A stretch of DNA of 64,000 nucleotides from positions 62,001 to 126,000 of the forward strand of contig NZ_BJNZ01000010.1 of the NCBI RefSeq assembly GCF_006539945.1, in the 5' to 3' direction. How positions within the stretch are numbered: position 1 is the stretch's first letter; the number at the start of each line of letters is the position of its first letter. Positions 17,810-25,349 of this stretch are shown here, piece by piece. This stretch comes from Cellulosimicrobium cellulans (GTDB taxonomy: Bacteria; Actinomycetota; Actinomycetes; Actinomycetales; Cellulomonadaceae). The notes beneath the pieces are model-generated. The model did not search any database, was not told where the DNA came from, and was given only the letters and a program-made list of their open reading frames with translations. The translations under genes were made by a program, and so were the position numbers.

Positions 17810-19506
17810 GGGGTCTCCTCCGGGGCGGGGTCGGTGGTGTCGTGCGGGTTCTCGTCGGGTCGGGTCGCGGACGGGCCGCCCGGGACAGGGTCGCGCGGCA
17901 CCGGCGGTGCCCCGCCGCCCGCCCCCGTGCGCCGCGCGTACGTGACGCGGGGCAGCCGGGCGACGCGCACCACCGGGTCCGGCGCGCCGTCGTCGGCGAC
18001 CGGCCCCGCCGGGGCCTCGCCCTCCCAGCGCACCTCGTCGGTGCGCTCGTCGTCGTGCACGACGACGAAGCGCGGGTCCTCCAGCGACAGGTACGTCACG
18101 AGCTCGGCCAGGCCGTGCTCGAGCGGCACCGCCTCGAGCAGGTCGGCGAGCGCGACCTCCCCCGGTCCGCCCGGGGCGGTGAGCGTGGCGCGCACCGTGC
18201 GCGCGAGCCGCTCGGGGTCCACGTGCACCTGGTCGTAGAGCGCGTCGACCTCGAAGTCGTCGTCACCGGCCTCGACGTGGTCGGAGTCGAGCCGCGCCGT
18301 GGGTCGCGGCGTGAACAGCGGCCGCTCCGTCGGCAGCACGACCTCCGGGGCGACGGCGTCGATCGCCATGCCGGGCGGGCCGCCCGGTCCGCGACGGACG
18401 TCGCGCGCCGCGAGCGCCTTGGCCTCGACGCCGCGCAGGATGTCCATGACGCGCCGGTTCTCCAGCCACACCTGGTCGTCGAGGAAGCGGCGGAGCTGCT
18501 CCGAGAGCGTCCGCACGGTCGCCTGCGTCCGCTCGCCGGCGTCGAGCCAGTCGTAGTGGACGCGCCGCAGCCGGCGGTGCTCTCGCTCCCGTGCCGCCGC
18601 GTCCGTCGCGGCGGCGTCCACGACCGGGCCGGGCGCCCCCGGGGCCGGCCGGACGACGTCGGGCGTGATCGCGTCGAGGGACTGCACGCGCTCCACGAGC
18701 GCGGCGAACTCCTCCTGGCGGCGACGGTCGAGCAGGAAGTCGTAGAACGCGTGGAACGAGCGGCCCTGGTCCGACTCCGCGATCGCCGTGCGCGACCGCA
18801 CGACCTCCTCCAGCAGCTCGCCCTTGGCGCCGTCCCAGCCGGTGATGCGCTCGCGCAGCTCGCGGTCGAGCGAGCGGAAGTTCGCCTCGACCTCGCGGAA
18901 GTCGGAGAGCAGGTCGGCCGCGGTCTGCGTGAGCTGCTGGTAGCGGTCGCGCTGCGCCGCGGCGTCGAGCACGGCCACGCGCCCTGCGCGCACCTGCGCG
19001 ATCTCCTCGTCGATGGCGGCGCGCCGCTCCTCGAGCTCGCGCAGGCGCTCCGCCGGGTCGGTCTGCGTGCCGACGGCGAGCTGGCGCAGGAGCTCGAACA
19101 CCGTGTTGAGCCGCGACTCCGTGCCCACGAAACCGCGCCCGCGCAGCGACGCGACCCAGCGCACGGCCTGCTCGACGGCGGGCGTCGCGTCGTAGTGCGG
19201 CTCGCCGGAGCCCGGCGGGTACCAGGCGCGCAGCCAGCCCTGGTCCGGGTGGGCCCAGTGGTCGACGTACGCCTGCGGGGCGCGCGGGTAGCGGGGTTCC
19301 GAGCCGGACGCCCGTGCGGACCGGCCGTCGACCGCCCACAGGTGGTCGTCGAGCCGGGCGACGAGCTCGCTCTCGGGGATCGCGCGCACGTTGTCCTCGA
19401 CGAACAGCGTGCCGAGGAACGACAGCACGAGGGGTGCCGTGTCCGCGCGCAGGAGCCGCCACGCCGCGCTCGACCGTCGCAGGGAGTCGACGTCGTCGTG
19501 CTGCAC
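17806..19506 (-). CDS. jetA: JetA/MksF-like kleisin (DUF3375), 566 aa
   Basis: Kleisin-like subunit of the Wadjet/MksBEF condensin. The N-terminal DUF3375 pattern is unmistakable: LLRADTAPLVLSFLGTLFVE, then YVDHWAHPDQGWLRAWYPPG, then RGRGFVGTESRLNTVFELLRQLAVGTQTDP (read as consecutive blocks around residues 60-170), followed by a coiled coil (about 175-260) and a helical C-terminal region. The last 50 residues are Pro/Asp-rich. The GTG start is preceded by AGAGGA 6 nt upstream; the frame is open further but loses codon bias. First gene of the jetABC operon. In canonical Wadjet type I operons the order is jetA-jetB-jetC-jetD; the fourth is absent here. Confidence 0.93.
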   Translation of the reverse strand: MQHDDVDSLRRSSAAWRLLRADTAPLVLSFLGTLFVEDNVRAIPESELVARLDDHLWAVDGRSARASGSEPRYPRAPQAYVDHWAHPDQGWLRAWYPPGSGEPHYDATPAVEQAVRWVASLRGRGFVGTESRLNTVFELLRQLAVGTQTDPAERLRELEERRAAIDEEIAQVRAGRVAVLDAAAQRDRYQQLTQTAADLLSDFREVEANFRSLDRELRERITGWDGAKGELLEEVVRSRTAIAESDQGRSFHAFYDFLLDRRRQEEFAALVERVQSLDAITPDVVRPAPGAPGPVVDAAATDAAAREREHRRLRRVHYDWLDAGERTQATVRTLSEQLRRFLDDQVWLENRRVMDILRGVEAKALAARDVRRGPGGPPGMAIDAVAPEVVLPTERPLFTPRPTARLDSDHVEAGDDDFEVDALYDQVHVDPERLARTVRATLTAPGGPGEVALADLLEAVPLEHGLAELVTYLSLEDPRFVVVHDDERTDEVRWEGEAPAGPVADDGAPDPVVRVARLPRVTYARRTGAGGGAPPVPRDPVPGGPSATRPDENPHDTTDPAPEETP

Positions 19507-19881
19507 GCAGGTCCTCTCGGGGGGCTCGGGCCGGTCGGCGCCGCGGGGAGCGCGGGCGCCCCCAGATCTTAGGTCGCGACTCCCCCACGACCTGGACGAC
19601 CCACCGGGCGGACGGACCTGGCCAGCCGTCGAGCGCTGCGTCCGTGCGCGACGGATGCGTCCCCGGACGCATCGCTCGAGCGGGAGCGCATCGCTCGGCA
19701 GCGGCCTGAGCGCGGCCCCGCATCCGGGACCATGGTCCCTGTCGGCGGCGGGCGCGCGCTCCGTAACCTGGGTGCGGCGCCGAGCCGGCAGCGCGCCCAC
19801 CCTGCCGGCCGGCGCCACCTTCTGCCCGCCCGCCGGGGCGTCCCCCGACCCGGCGGGGCCCCGCGGACCCGAGGACCGCCC
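19507..19881. other. Divergent intergenic region between jetA and the VKOR gene
   Basis: No gene seen. It holds a 9-bp hairpin GATGCGTCC-CC-GGACGCATC (19654-19673), a perfect 14-bp palindrome GGGACCATGGTCCC (19726-19739), and a twice-repeated GCATCGCTCG around 19670-19700. TAACCT at about 19763-19768 is a weak -10 candidate for the VKOR gene. The clustered dyads could be operators for either operon. Confidence 0.45.
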
Positions 19882-20586
19882 GTGACCGGAACGACCACCG
19901 CCCTGACGGACGACGCGCGACCGGGCGACCGGACGCCGTCGGGCACGGAGCGCGTGCAGGACGCGGCGTTCGACCCGTTCGCGAGACCGACCGGGTGGAC
20001 CCACTCCCGCGGTGTGCTGTTCGGCGAGATGCTGCTGTTCGGCCTGCTCAGCCTCACCGCGGCGTTCGTGCTGTCGTACGACGCCGTGCTCCTCGCCGCG
20101 AACCCCACCGCCACGCTCTCGTGCGACGTCAACACCGTGCTGTCGTGCGGCACGGTCGCGCAGTCGTGGCAGGCGCAGGTGTTCGGGTTCCCCAACGCGT
20201 TCCTCGGCCTGGTCGCGGAGCCGATCGTCATCACGACGGCGGTCGCGGCGTTGGGCGGCACGCGGTTCCCCCGCTGGTTCCTCTTCGCCGCGCAGTGCGT
20301 GTACTTCCTCGGGGTCGTGTTCGCCTACTGGCTCTTCTACCAGTCGATGTTCGTCATCGGCGCGCTGTGCCCGTGGTGCCTGCTCATCACGGTCTCGACG
20401 ACGCTCGTCTTCGCGTCGCTCCTGCACTGGAACGTCCTGGAGGACAACCTGTACCTGCCGCGGGCCGCGCAGGCACGGATGCTCGGCTTCGTCCGCTCGG
20501 GGGCCTACGGGTACCTGGTGGCCGCGTGGCTCGTGGGGCTGGCGATCCTCGTGGTGCTCAAGTACGGCCCGGCGCTGCTGGCCTGA
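19882..20586 (+). CDS. Vitamin K epoxide reductase (VKOR) family protein, 234 aa
   Basis: Polytopic membrane quinone reductase that regenerates disulfide-bond-forming DsbA-like partners in actinobacteria (family knowledge). The protein has about five hydrophobic helices. The paired redox cysteines are visible: CDVNTVLSCGTVAQS (outer loop cysteines) and the active-site CPWC near residue 165 (GALCPWCLLITVSTTLVFAS). GTG start is preceded by GAGGAC at 5 nt spacing and coding bias begins there. No fused thioredoxin domain. Monocistronic, ending at a branched hairpin shared with the convergent methyltransferase gene. Confidence 0.92.
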   Translation: MTGTTTALTDDARPGDRTPSGTERVQDAAFDPFARPTGWTHSRGVLFGEMLLFGLLSLTAAFVLSYDAVLLAANPTATLSCDVNTVLSCGTVAQSWQAQVFGFPNAFLGLVAEPIVITTAVAALGGTRFPRWFLFAAQCVYFLGVVFAYWLFYQSMFVIGALCPWCLLITVSTTLVFASLLHWNVLEDNLYLPRAAQARMLGFVRSGAYGYLVAAWLVGLAILVVLKYGPALLA

Positions 20587-20641
20587 CGAGACCCCCGCGC
20601 TCGGCGTGCCGCGATCACGTCCCCGCCCCCGGAAGCAGGAC

Positions 20642-20699
20642 GGGCCTCCGGGACTGCGCGAGCGCGCAGTCTGCCTCCGCGAGCGCCTGGAGGAGGCCC
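20642..20699. terminator. Branched hairpin between convergent VKOR and methyltransferase genes
   Basis: An inner perfect hairpin GACTGCGCG-AG-CGCGCAGTC (20652-20671) is enclosed by outer arms GGGCCTCC (20642-20649) and GGAGGCCC (20692-20699). Position between converging genes supports a bidirectional terminator. Confidence 0.6.
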
Positions 20700-20733
20700 C
20701 GGAGCGGCGACGGCGGCCCCACGGCCACGGCTC

Positions 20734-22422
20734 TCAGCCGACCGGGGTCAGGAAGCCGTCGCGCACGAGGCCCCGCACGGACGGCAGCAGCTCGCCCGCG
20801 AGGTCGTCGGCCGCCACCTCGAAGAGCGCGGCGATCGCTCCGACGAGCTGCCCGACCGTGAGCTCGCCGTCGCTCGCCCCGACGAGTGCGGCGAGCCCGG
20901 TCGACGCCTGGACGGCCCGCCCGAACCCGTCGCCCTGACGCAGCAGGACGACCGTGGGGTCGGGGGCGCCCGGCGTGTGGAACCGCTCCTCGGTCACGTC
21001 GGGCGCGACGGCGAGGCGCGCGCCCGCGAGCGCGTCGTCGTCGCGGGCCGTGAGCCAGTCGTGCGCGGCGAGCGCCGCCGCGAGGTGCCCCCCGAGCGGC
21101 TGGCGGACCGGCCCGGTGCGCTCCTCGAGCCGGCGCAGGGTGGGACGCGCGCCGTCGAGCGGGCGCCGCAGCGTCACGATCCCGAACCCGACGGCCTCCA
21201 CGTCACGGGCCGCGAAGTCGTCGAGCCACGCGTCGTAGGCGGCCGCCCAGGCTGCGGGCTCCCGCTCCGGGGTCGTGCCGCCGTCGCGGATCCACGTCTC
21301 GGCGTACTCGGCCGGGTCCTGCACCTCGCGCTGGACCACCCAGCCGTCCAGCCCCGCCGCGTCGAGCCACGCCCCGACGCGCTCGTCCCACGGGACGCCG
21401 CGCCGGTGCTCCCAGTTGCCGAGGAGCTGCGCCACGCCACCGGGCGCGAGCACCGCGCCGACGCCCGTCACGAGGCCGCGCACGACGTCGTCGCCCGCAC
21501 GCCCGCCGTCGCGGTACTCGTACTCGGGCAGGGCGTCCGCGCCGCCGCCCCCGCCGCGCGGGGTGATGACGAACGGCGGGTTCGACACGACCAGGTCGAA
21601 CCGCTCGCCCGCCACGGGCTCGAGCATCGACCCCGCGCGGAGCTCGATCGGCGCGCCGGGCCCCGCGACCCCGGCGTCGGCCACCGTGCTGGTCGCCGCG
21701 CCGAACGCTGTGTTGACGGCTGTGTTGAACGCTGCGAACCCCAGGGCGCGGCGCGAGATGTCGGTGCCGACGACCGACCGCGCGTGCCGCGCGGCGTGCA
21801 GGGCCTGGATGCCGCAGCCCGTCCCGAGGTCGAGCACGCTCCCGACCGGGGTCCGGACCGTCACCTGCGCGAGCGTCAGGGACGCCCCGCCCGCGCCCAG
21901 TACGTGGTCCGGGGCGAGCCGGCGGCCCGTCGCGAGCTCGCCCAGGTCCGACGACAGCCACCACGTCACCGGGCCTGCCGCGTCCGACGCCGCGTAGGGC
22001 CGCAGGTCCACGACGGCGCGCACGGCGTCGTCGTCGCCCGCGCCCGCCGCCTCGACCAGCCCGAGCCGCCGCGCGCCGTCGACCCCCGTGCGCCCGAGGG
22101 CCACGTCGAGCGCGGCGCGCGGGACGTCGTCGCCCAGGAGGAACAGCGCGGCCAGAGCGGCCGCCGGGTCGGACCCGCGGCCCCGCAGCGCGCGCCGCGC
22201 CGCCACGGCCTGCTCGCGGTGCAGCGCGGCCGAGGCCACCGGGCCGAGCACCCGCTCGACGCCGTCGACCGTGAAGCCCGCCGCCGCGAGGTCCTCGCGC
22301 AGCGTCGCCGCGGCGGCCGCGAGCTCCGCCGGCGCCAGGCCCGCACCGGGCGGGGGCGGGCTCACGACGACGTCCGGCGCGGCGGGCGTGGGGGAGGCAG
22401 GGGCGGCGTCGGCGGGAGGCAT
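20734..22422 (-). CDS. SAM-dependent methyltransferase with N-terminal helical and C-terminal winged domains, 562 aa
   Basis: Class I methyltransferase of the HemK/RlmG-like N-methylating group. Motif I reads VLDLGTGCGIQALHAARHA, followed by VVGTDISRRALGFAAFN and the substrate-binding NPPF in FDLVVSNPPFVI, which in this family marks modification of glutamine, adenine or guanine amino groups. About 160 N-terminal residues form an accessory helical domain and about 190 C-terminal residues a further domain, as in the large actinobacterial members. Start ATG at 22422 chosen because upstream codons lose bias. Exact substrate (release factor, ribosomal RNA or protein) cannot be decided from sequence. 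Confidence 0.88.
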   Translation of the reverse strand: MPPADAAPASPTPAAPDVVVSPPPPGAGLAPAELAAAAATLREDLAAAGFTVDGVERVLGPVASAALHREQAVAARRALRGRGSDPAAALAALFLLGDDVPRAALDVALGRTGVDGARRLGLVEAAGAGDDDAVRAVVDLRPYAASDAAGPVTWWLSSDLGELATGRRLAPDHVLGAGGASLTLAQVTVRTPVGSVLDLGTGCGIQALHAARHARSVVGTDISRRALGFAAFNTAVNTAFGAATSTVADAGVAGPGAPIELRAGSMLEPVAGERFDLVVSNPPFVITPRGGGGGADALPEYEYRDGGRAGDDVVRGLVTGVGAVLAPGGVAQLLGNWEHRRGVPWDERVGAWLDAAGLDGWVVQREVQDPAEYAETWIRDGGTTPEREPAAWAAAYDAWLDDFAARDVEAVGFGIVTLRRPLDGARPTLRRLEERTGPVRQPLGGHLAAALAAHDWLTARDDDALAGARLAVAPDVTEERFHTPGAPDPTVVLLRQGDGFGRAVQASTGLAALVGASDGELTVGQLVGAIAALFEVAADDLAGELLPSVRGLVRDGFLTPVG

Positions 22423-22472
22423 GGGTCCATCCTGGCGGATCCGCACGGGGACGGCCGGTCCGGCCCTGGACG

Positions 22473-22512
22473 CACCGGACCCCGGCGCGCCGAGGCGGGC
22501 CGGGGTCCGGTG
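22473..22512 (-). terminator. Terminator hairpin after lipoprotein gene
   Basis: CACCGGACCCCGGC (22473-22486) and GCCGGGGTCCGGTG (22499-22512) form a perfect 14-bp stem with a 12-nt loop, 13 nt beyond the stop of the lipoprotein gene at 22526 on the minus strand. Confidence 0.7.
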
Positions 22513-22525
22513 GGAGCAGGGGACG

Positions 22526-23062
22526 TCAGCAGTTCTGCGTGCCGTACACCGCGACGTTCTGCGCGGAGGTCTGGAAGGACTCGTCGGTCATGAGCGACGT
22601 GATGGCGGACAGGTCGGCGCTGGCCGGGTCGTCCACGGCGGTCTCGAGCGTGTCGGTGAGCTGGCGGAACACACCCGTGACCGTGTCCCAGTCTCCGCTG
22701 ATCTCGGCCGGGGCCTCAGCCGCCTCGAGGGACGCGGTGAACGTCTCGAACTGGGTGACGGCGGCGGCCGGGTCGCTGGAGTCGATCGAGCCGAGCGTGC
22801 TCTGGGCGTCGAGGAGCGTCTGGTAGGCGGTGCAGAAGTCGCCCGACGCCTCGGCGTCGCCGCTCTCCTCCTCCGTGGCGTCCTCCGACTCGGTGGTGTC
22901 GCTGGCCTCGTCCTCGGCCGGGGTCGTCTCCTCCGACGCGGTGGTCTCGGAGTCGGTGCTCGCGTCGTCGCCCGAGCCGCCGCAGGCGGCGAGGCCGAGC
23001 ACGAGAAGGGCGCTCGTCGCGAGGGCGGTCGTGGTCTTCGTGATCGTCAGTCGGTTGCGCAT
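22526..23062 (-). CDS. Putative lipoprotein, 178 aa
   Basis: Secreted lipoprotein of unknown function. The start gives a basic n-region (MRNRLTITKTTT), a hydrophobic core and the lipobox LGLAACGG, with Cys about residue 27 as the lipidation site. An acidic Ser/Thr/Glu/Asp-rich linker (about residues 30-70) tethers a helical domain of about 105 residues beginning DFCTAYQTLLDAQ and ending in GTQNC; its two cysteines probably form a disulfide. This domain is homologous to that of the next upstream gene on the same strand (23171-23791), pointing to a tandem duplication. Nearby ATGs at 23071 and 23080 are alternative starts. Confidence 0.8.
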   Translation of the reverse strand: MRNRLTITKTTTALATSALLVLGLAACGGSGDDASTDSETTASEETTPAEDEASDTTESEDATEEESGDAEASGDFCTAYQTLLDAQSTLGSIDSSDPAAAVTQFETFTASLEAAEAPAEISGDWDTVTGVFRQLTDTLETAVDDPASADLSAITSLMTDESFQTSAQNVAVYGTQNC

Positions 23063-23170
23063 GGGTCCCATGGTTTCCCATGCCGGCGCCGTGCGCGCCC
23101 CCAAACCGCCGAGGTGGGGAGCCCTCCCCATGTGTCGAGCGCCACCGGGTGAAAAACCGCCGTGCACCGG

Positions 23171-23791
23171 TCAGCGCGCGCAGCCCGCCCGGAAGTAGTC
23201 CGTGACGGCCTGCGACGACGTCGTGAGCGCGGCCGTGTCGATGCGCCGCCCGACGCGGTCGATCGCCCGGGACAGCTCGTCCGTGTCACGCGCGCCCGTC
23301 GCCTCGACCTCGTCGGCGATCATCGTGAGGTAGGTCGTCACGACGGCCCAGTCGCGGGCGATGTCGCCCGGTGGCGTGGCGCCGGTGAGCGCGTCCCGCG
23401 CCGTCGTGAAGCCCTCGACCAGCGCCTCGGGGTGCTCGACGGTGAGGTTGACCTGCGCCTTGGCCGCGGCACCCCACGCGACCTCCGCGTCCCGGCAGAC
23501 CGGGTCGACGGCGGTCGGGGCGGCGGGGTCCGCCGTCGCACCGTCGACCCCGTCCCCCGGCTCGGCCGCCCCGTCGTCGGGCACGGCCCCCGGGGTGTCG
23601 GCGCCGCCGTCGTCGTCCGCCGGGGCGGCGTCGCCGCCCTCCGCCGCGGCGGGCGGGGACGGTGCGGCGGCAGGTGCCGCGTCGGGCAGCGACACGACGT
23701 CGAAGGCGCCGCTCGCGACGACGGCGAGGCAGAGCCCGGCGACGACGGCGAGGACCGCGGCGTGTGCCACGACGCGCACCGGTGATTGCAT
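23171..23791 (-). CDS. Secreted or membrane-anchored protein, paralogue of the lipoprotein, 206 aa
   Basis: Unknown function. An N-terminal hydrophobic segment (VVAHAAVLAVVAGLCLAVVASG) acts as signal anchor or uncleaved signal; a Pro/Ala/Asp-rich linker (about residues 35-95) leads to a C-terminal domain that starts VCRDAEVAWGAAAKA and ends TDYFRAGCAR. It aligns with the neighbour's domain: both have an early Cys, a P-(A/G)-(E/D)-I-x-x-DW block followed by a helix, and a final Cys. The lipobox of the neighbour is missing here. Both run in the same direction with a 108-nt gap, so co-expression is possible. Confidence 0.75.
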   Translation of the reverse strand: MQSPVRVVAHAAVLAVVAGLCLAVVASGAFDVVSLPDAAPAAAPSPPAAAEGGDAAPADDDGGADTPGAVPDDGAAEPGDGVDGATADPAAPTAVDPVCRDAEVAWGAAAKAQVNLTVEHPEALVEGFTTARDALTGATPPGDIARDWAVVTTYLTMIADEVEATGARDTDELSRAIDRVGRRIDTAALTTSSQAVTDYFRAGCAR

Positions 23792-23884
23792 GGCCCTATG
23801 ATGACGCCTCCCGCACGCGAGGCGAACCCCGCGAGCCGTCCCGGCCCACGGGGTCCTGGCCTGCCGCTCGGCGTCGGCCCGGCA

Positions 23885-24595
23885 TCAGCCCATCGTGTTG
23901 ACGACGAGCCCGATGTGGGTGAAGAAGTTCATGGCGCCGAACAGCAGGAAGGCCACCCCGGACAGGCCCCAGGCCCAGCCGATGACGGTTCGCACGGCGC
24001 GGCGACCGGAGCGCACCGCGAACGGGAAGAGGATCGCCCCGACGCCGACGAGCGCGATGAGGCCGGACATGAAGATCGCCTCGACGAGCGGGTAGGCGGC
24101 GAACGCGCCCGAGATGGGCTCCTCCGGCGGCGCGGCGAAGAGCTGGTACGTCACGCCCGCGATCGCGATGGCGACGAGCCCGAGGCCCATGCCGAGCACG
24201 AACACCGAGACGGGGCGGGCCACGGCCTGAAGGTGCTCGGTCGCGTCCGCGCGCTCGAGCGCCGCCCGGCCGCGCGTCCACAGGTAGAACGCCGCCGCGA
24301 GCAGCAGCACGCCGAACGCGAGGCTCGTCTCGCCGAAGATGATGTTGTCGAACGGGAAGCCCCCCGCGGCGAGCGGCCATGTGAGCGTCATGTGCAGCCC
24401 CGTCGCCGTGAGGATCGTGCCGAGCACGCCGAACGCGAGCGACCACCCCTCGACGACGACCTTCCCCGGCGCCCGCAGCAGCTCACGGCCGAGCATGACG
24501 AGCAGGATCAGCCCGGCCCCGACGGCGACGGACATCACGGTGTTGTAGGTGGGCATCTGCGCCCAGTCGATGACGAGCCCCTCGGCGGCGACCAT
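23885..24595 (-). CDS. DUF981-like multi-pass membrane protein, 236 aa
   Basis: Integral membrane protein of unknown function. It opens with a short external N-terminus containing DWAQMPTYNTVMSVAVGAGL, which resembles the DUF981 family start, then shows about seven hydrophobic segments with conserved GLHMTLTWPL, NIIFGETSLAFGVLLLA and a C-terminal NFFTHIGLVVNTMG. Histidines and an Asn in helices suggest a functional membrane core, but no cofactor motif is recognisable. ATG preceded by AGGAG 9-10 nt upstream. A 27-bp AT-rich dyad lies about 52 bp upstream, probably its operator or promoter. Confidence 0.8.
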   Translation of the reverse strand: MVAAEGLVIDWAQMPTYNTVMSVAVGAGLILLVMLGRELLRAPGKVVVEGWSLAFGVLGTILTATGLHMTLTWPLAAGGFPFDNIIFGETSLAFGVLLLAAAFYLWTRGRAALERADATEHLQAVARPVSVFVLGMGLGLVAIAIAGVTYQLFAAPPEEPISGAFAAYPLVEAIFMSGLIALVGVGAILFPFAVRSGRRAVRTVIGWAWGLSGVAFLLFGAMNFFTHIGLVVNTMG

Positions 24596-24646
24596 CTCTG
24601 TCCACTCCTCGTTCGTTCCCCTGAGTCGCGCTCACGACTCGAGGGC

Positions 24647-24673
24647 AATAACCATACGAACGTATAGGTTATT
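24647..24673. promoter_or_regulatory. AT-rich dyad upstream of the DUF981 gene
   Basis: AATAACC-ATACG-AA-CGTAT-A-GGTTATT forms a near-perfect palindrome with one bulged base. It is strikingly AT-rich for this genome and contains -10-like TATACG/TATGGT strings on the minus strand. The geometry suits a TetR-type operator; the TetR gene at 25350 is the nearest candidate regulator, which is inference only. Confidence 0.5.
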
Positions 24674-24727
24674 CCCCACCCATTGCTCCAGATCCGTTCG
24701 AGCCGCCACAGCGGGCCCCTGCGACGC

Positions 24728-24853
24728 CGAGGTAGAGCCGTGGTCGGCCGAGGTAGAGCCGTGGTCCGCCGAGGTAGAGCCGCGGTCCGCCGAGGTAGAG
24801 CCGCGGTCCGCCGAGGTAGAGCCGTGGTCCGCCGACGGAGAACCATGGCCGTG
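24728..24853 (+). repeat. 21-nt repeat family, site B (6 tandem copies)
   Basis: Six head-to-tail 21-nt units with consensus CGAGGTAGAGCCGYGGTCCGC; units 2-5 differ at single positions and unit 6 (CGACGGAGAACCATGG...) is degenerate. No spacers lie between units, so it is not CRISPR. It points toward array C, which has the opposite orientation 290 bp away. Confidence 0.9.
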
Positions 24854-25011
24854 CCGGACGGCCGGGTCCGCCCGCCGGGGCCGGGGGGGTGGTCGCTCGA
24901 CCCGCGCTGGCCAGCATTGGTACGCGCGAGGCACCTCACGGCACCGCAGAGGACGAATTGACACCGCGGGCGGTCGCCCGCGGTGAGGACCGACCAAGGC
25001 GAGACGACGCC

Positions 25012-25110
25012 GGGCGGGGTGGGTGGTGGTGCCGCGTCGTGGCGGGCCTGGCGGGAGCCGCGAGGAACGAGCGGCGGATGGTAGACGCGGCACCACCACC
25101 CACCCCGCCC
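25012..25110. repeat. 27-bp perfect inverted repeat between the two facing repeat arrays
   Basis: Arms 25012-25038 and 25084-25110 are perfectly complementary over 27 nt (including GGGTGGTGGTGCCGCGTC) with a 45-nt loop. A smaller hairpin CACCGCGGGCG-GT-CGCCCGCGGTG lies just before it (24962-24985). No coding bias is seen in this 290-bp interval. Could be a structured RNA, a cruciform or the remnant of a mobile element end pair. Confidence 0.75.
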
Positions 25111-25142
25111 ACCCAGGGCAACCACACGCCGTCGAACCCAAG

Positions 25143-25310
25143 AACCACAGCTCTACCTCGCGCAACCAGGGCTCTACCTCGCGCGACCTCGGCTCTACCT
25201 CGCGCAACCAGGGCTCTACCTCGCGCGACCTCGGCTCTGCCTCGCGCAACCAGGGCTCTACCTCGCGCGACCAGGGCTCTACCTCGCGCAACCAGGTCTC
25301 TACGTCGGCG
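25143..25310 (-). repeat. 21-nt repeat family, site C (8 tandem copies)
   Basis: Eight contiguous 21-nt units; on the plus strand they read AACCAGGGCTCTACCTCGCGC with alternating GACCTCGG variants, giving a partial 42-nt higher-order period. In the minus-strand orientation the core is GCGCGAGGTAGAGCC, the same as at sites A, B, D and E. The last unit has drifted (CTCTACGTCGGCG). No spacers. Confidence 0.9.
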
Positions 25311-25349
25311 GCTCCGGGCGGGTGGTGCCGGGCTCACTACGATGGCCGC

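Noticed and set aside
24854-25011. tRNA or other classical RNA gene between the arrays
   Set aside because: No T-arm GTTCRA motif with a matching acceptor stem could be found; only the hairpins reported were seen.
24632-25291. Protein made of heptapeptide repeats (REVEPWL / STSADHG) across arrays B and C
   Set aside because: Because the repeat period is a multiple of three, any frame without the TAG stays open. There is no ribosome site, no codon bias between the arrays, and several frames are open alike.
24728-25310. CRISPR array
   Set aside because: Repeats are 21 nt and directly abut with no unique spacers, and no cas gene is near. They are simple tandem repeats.
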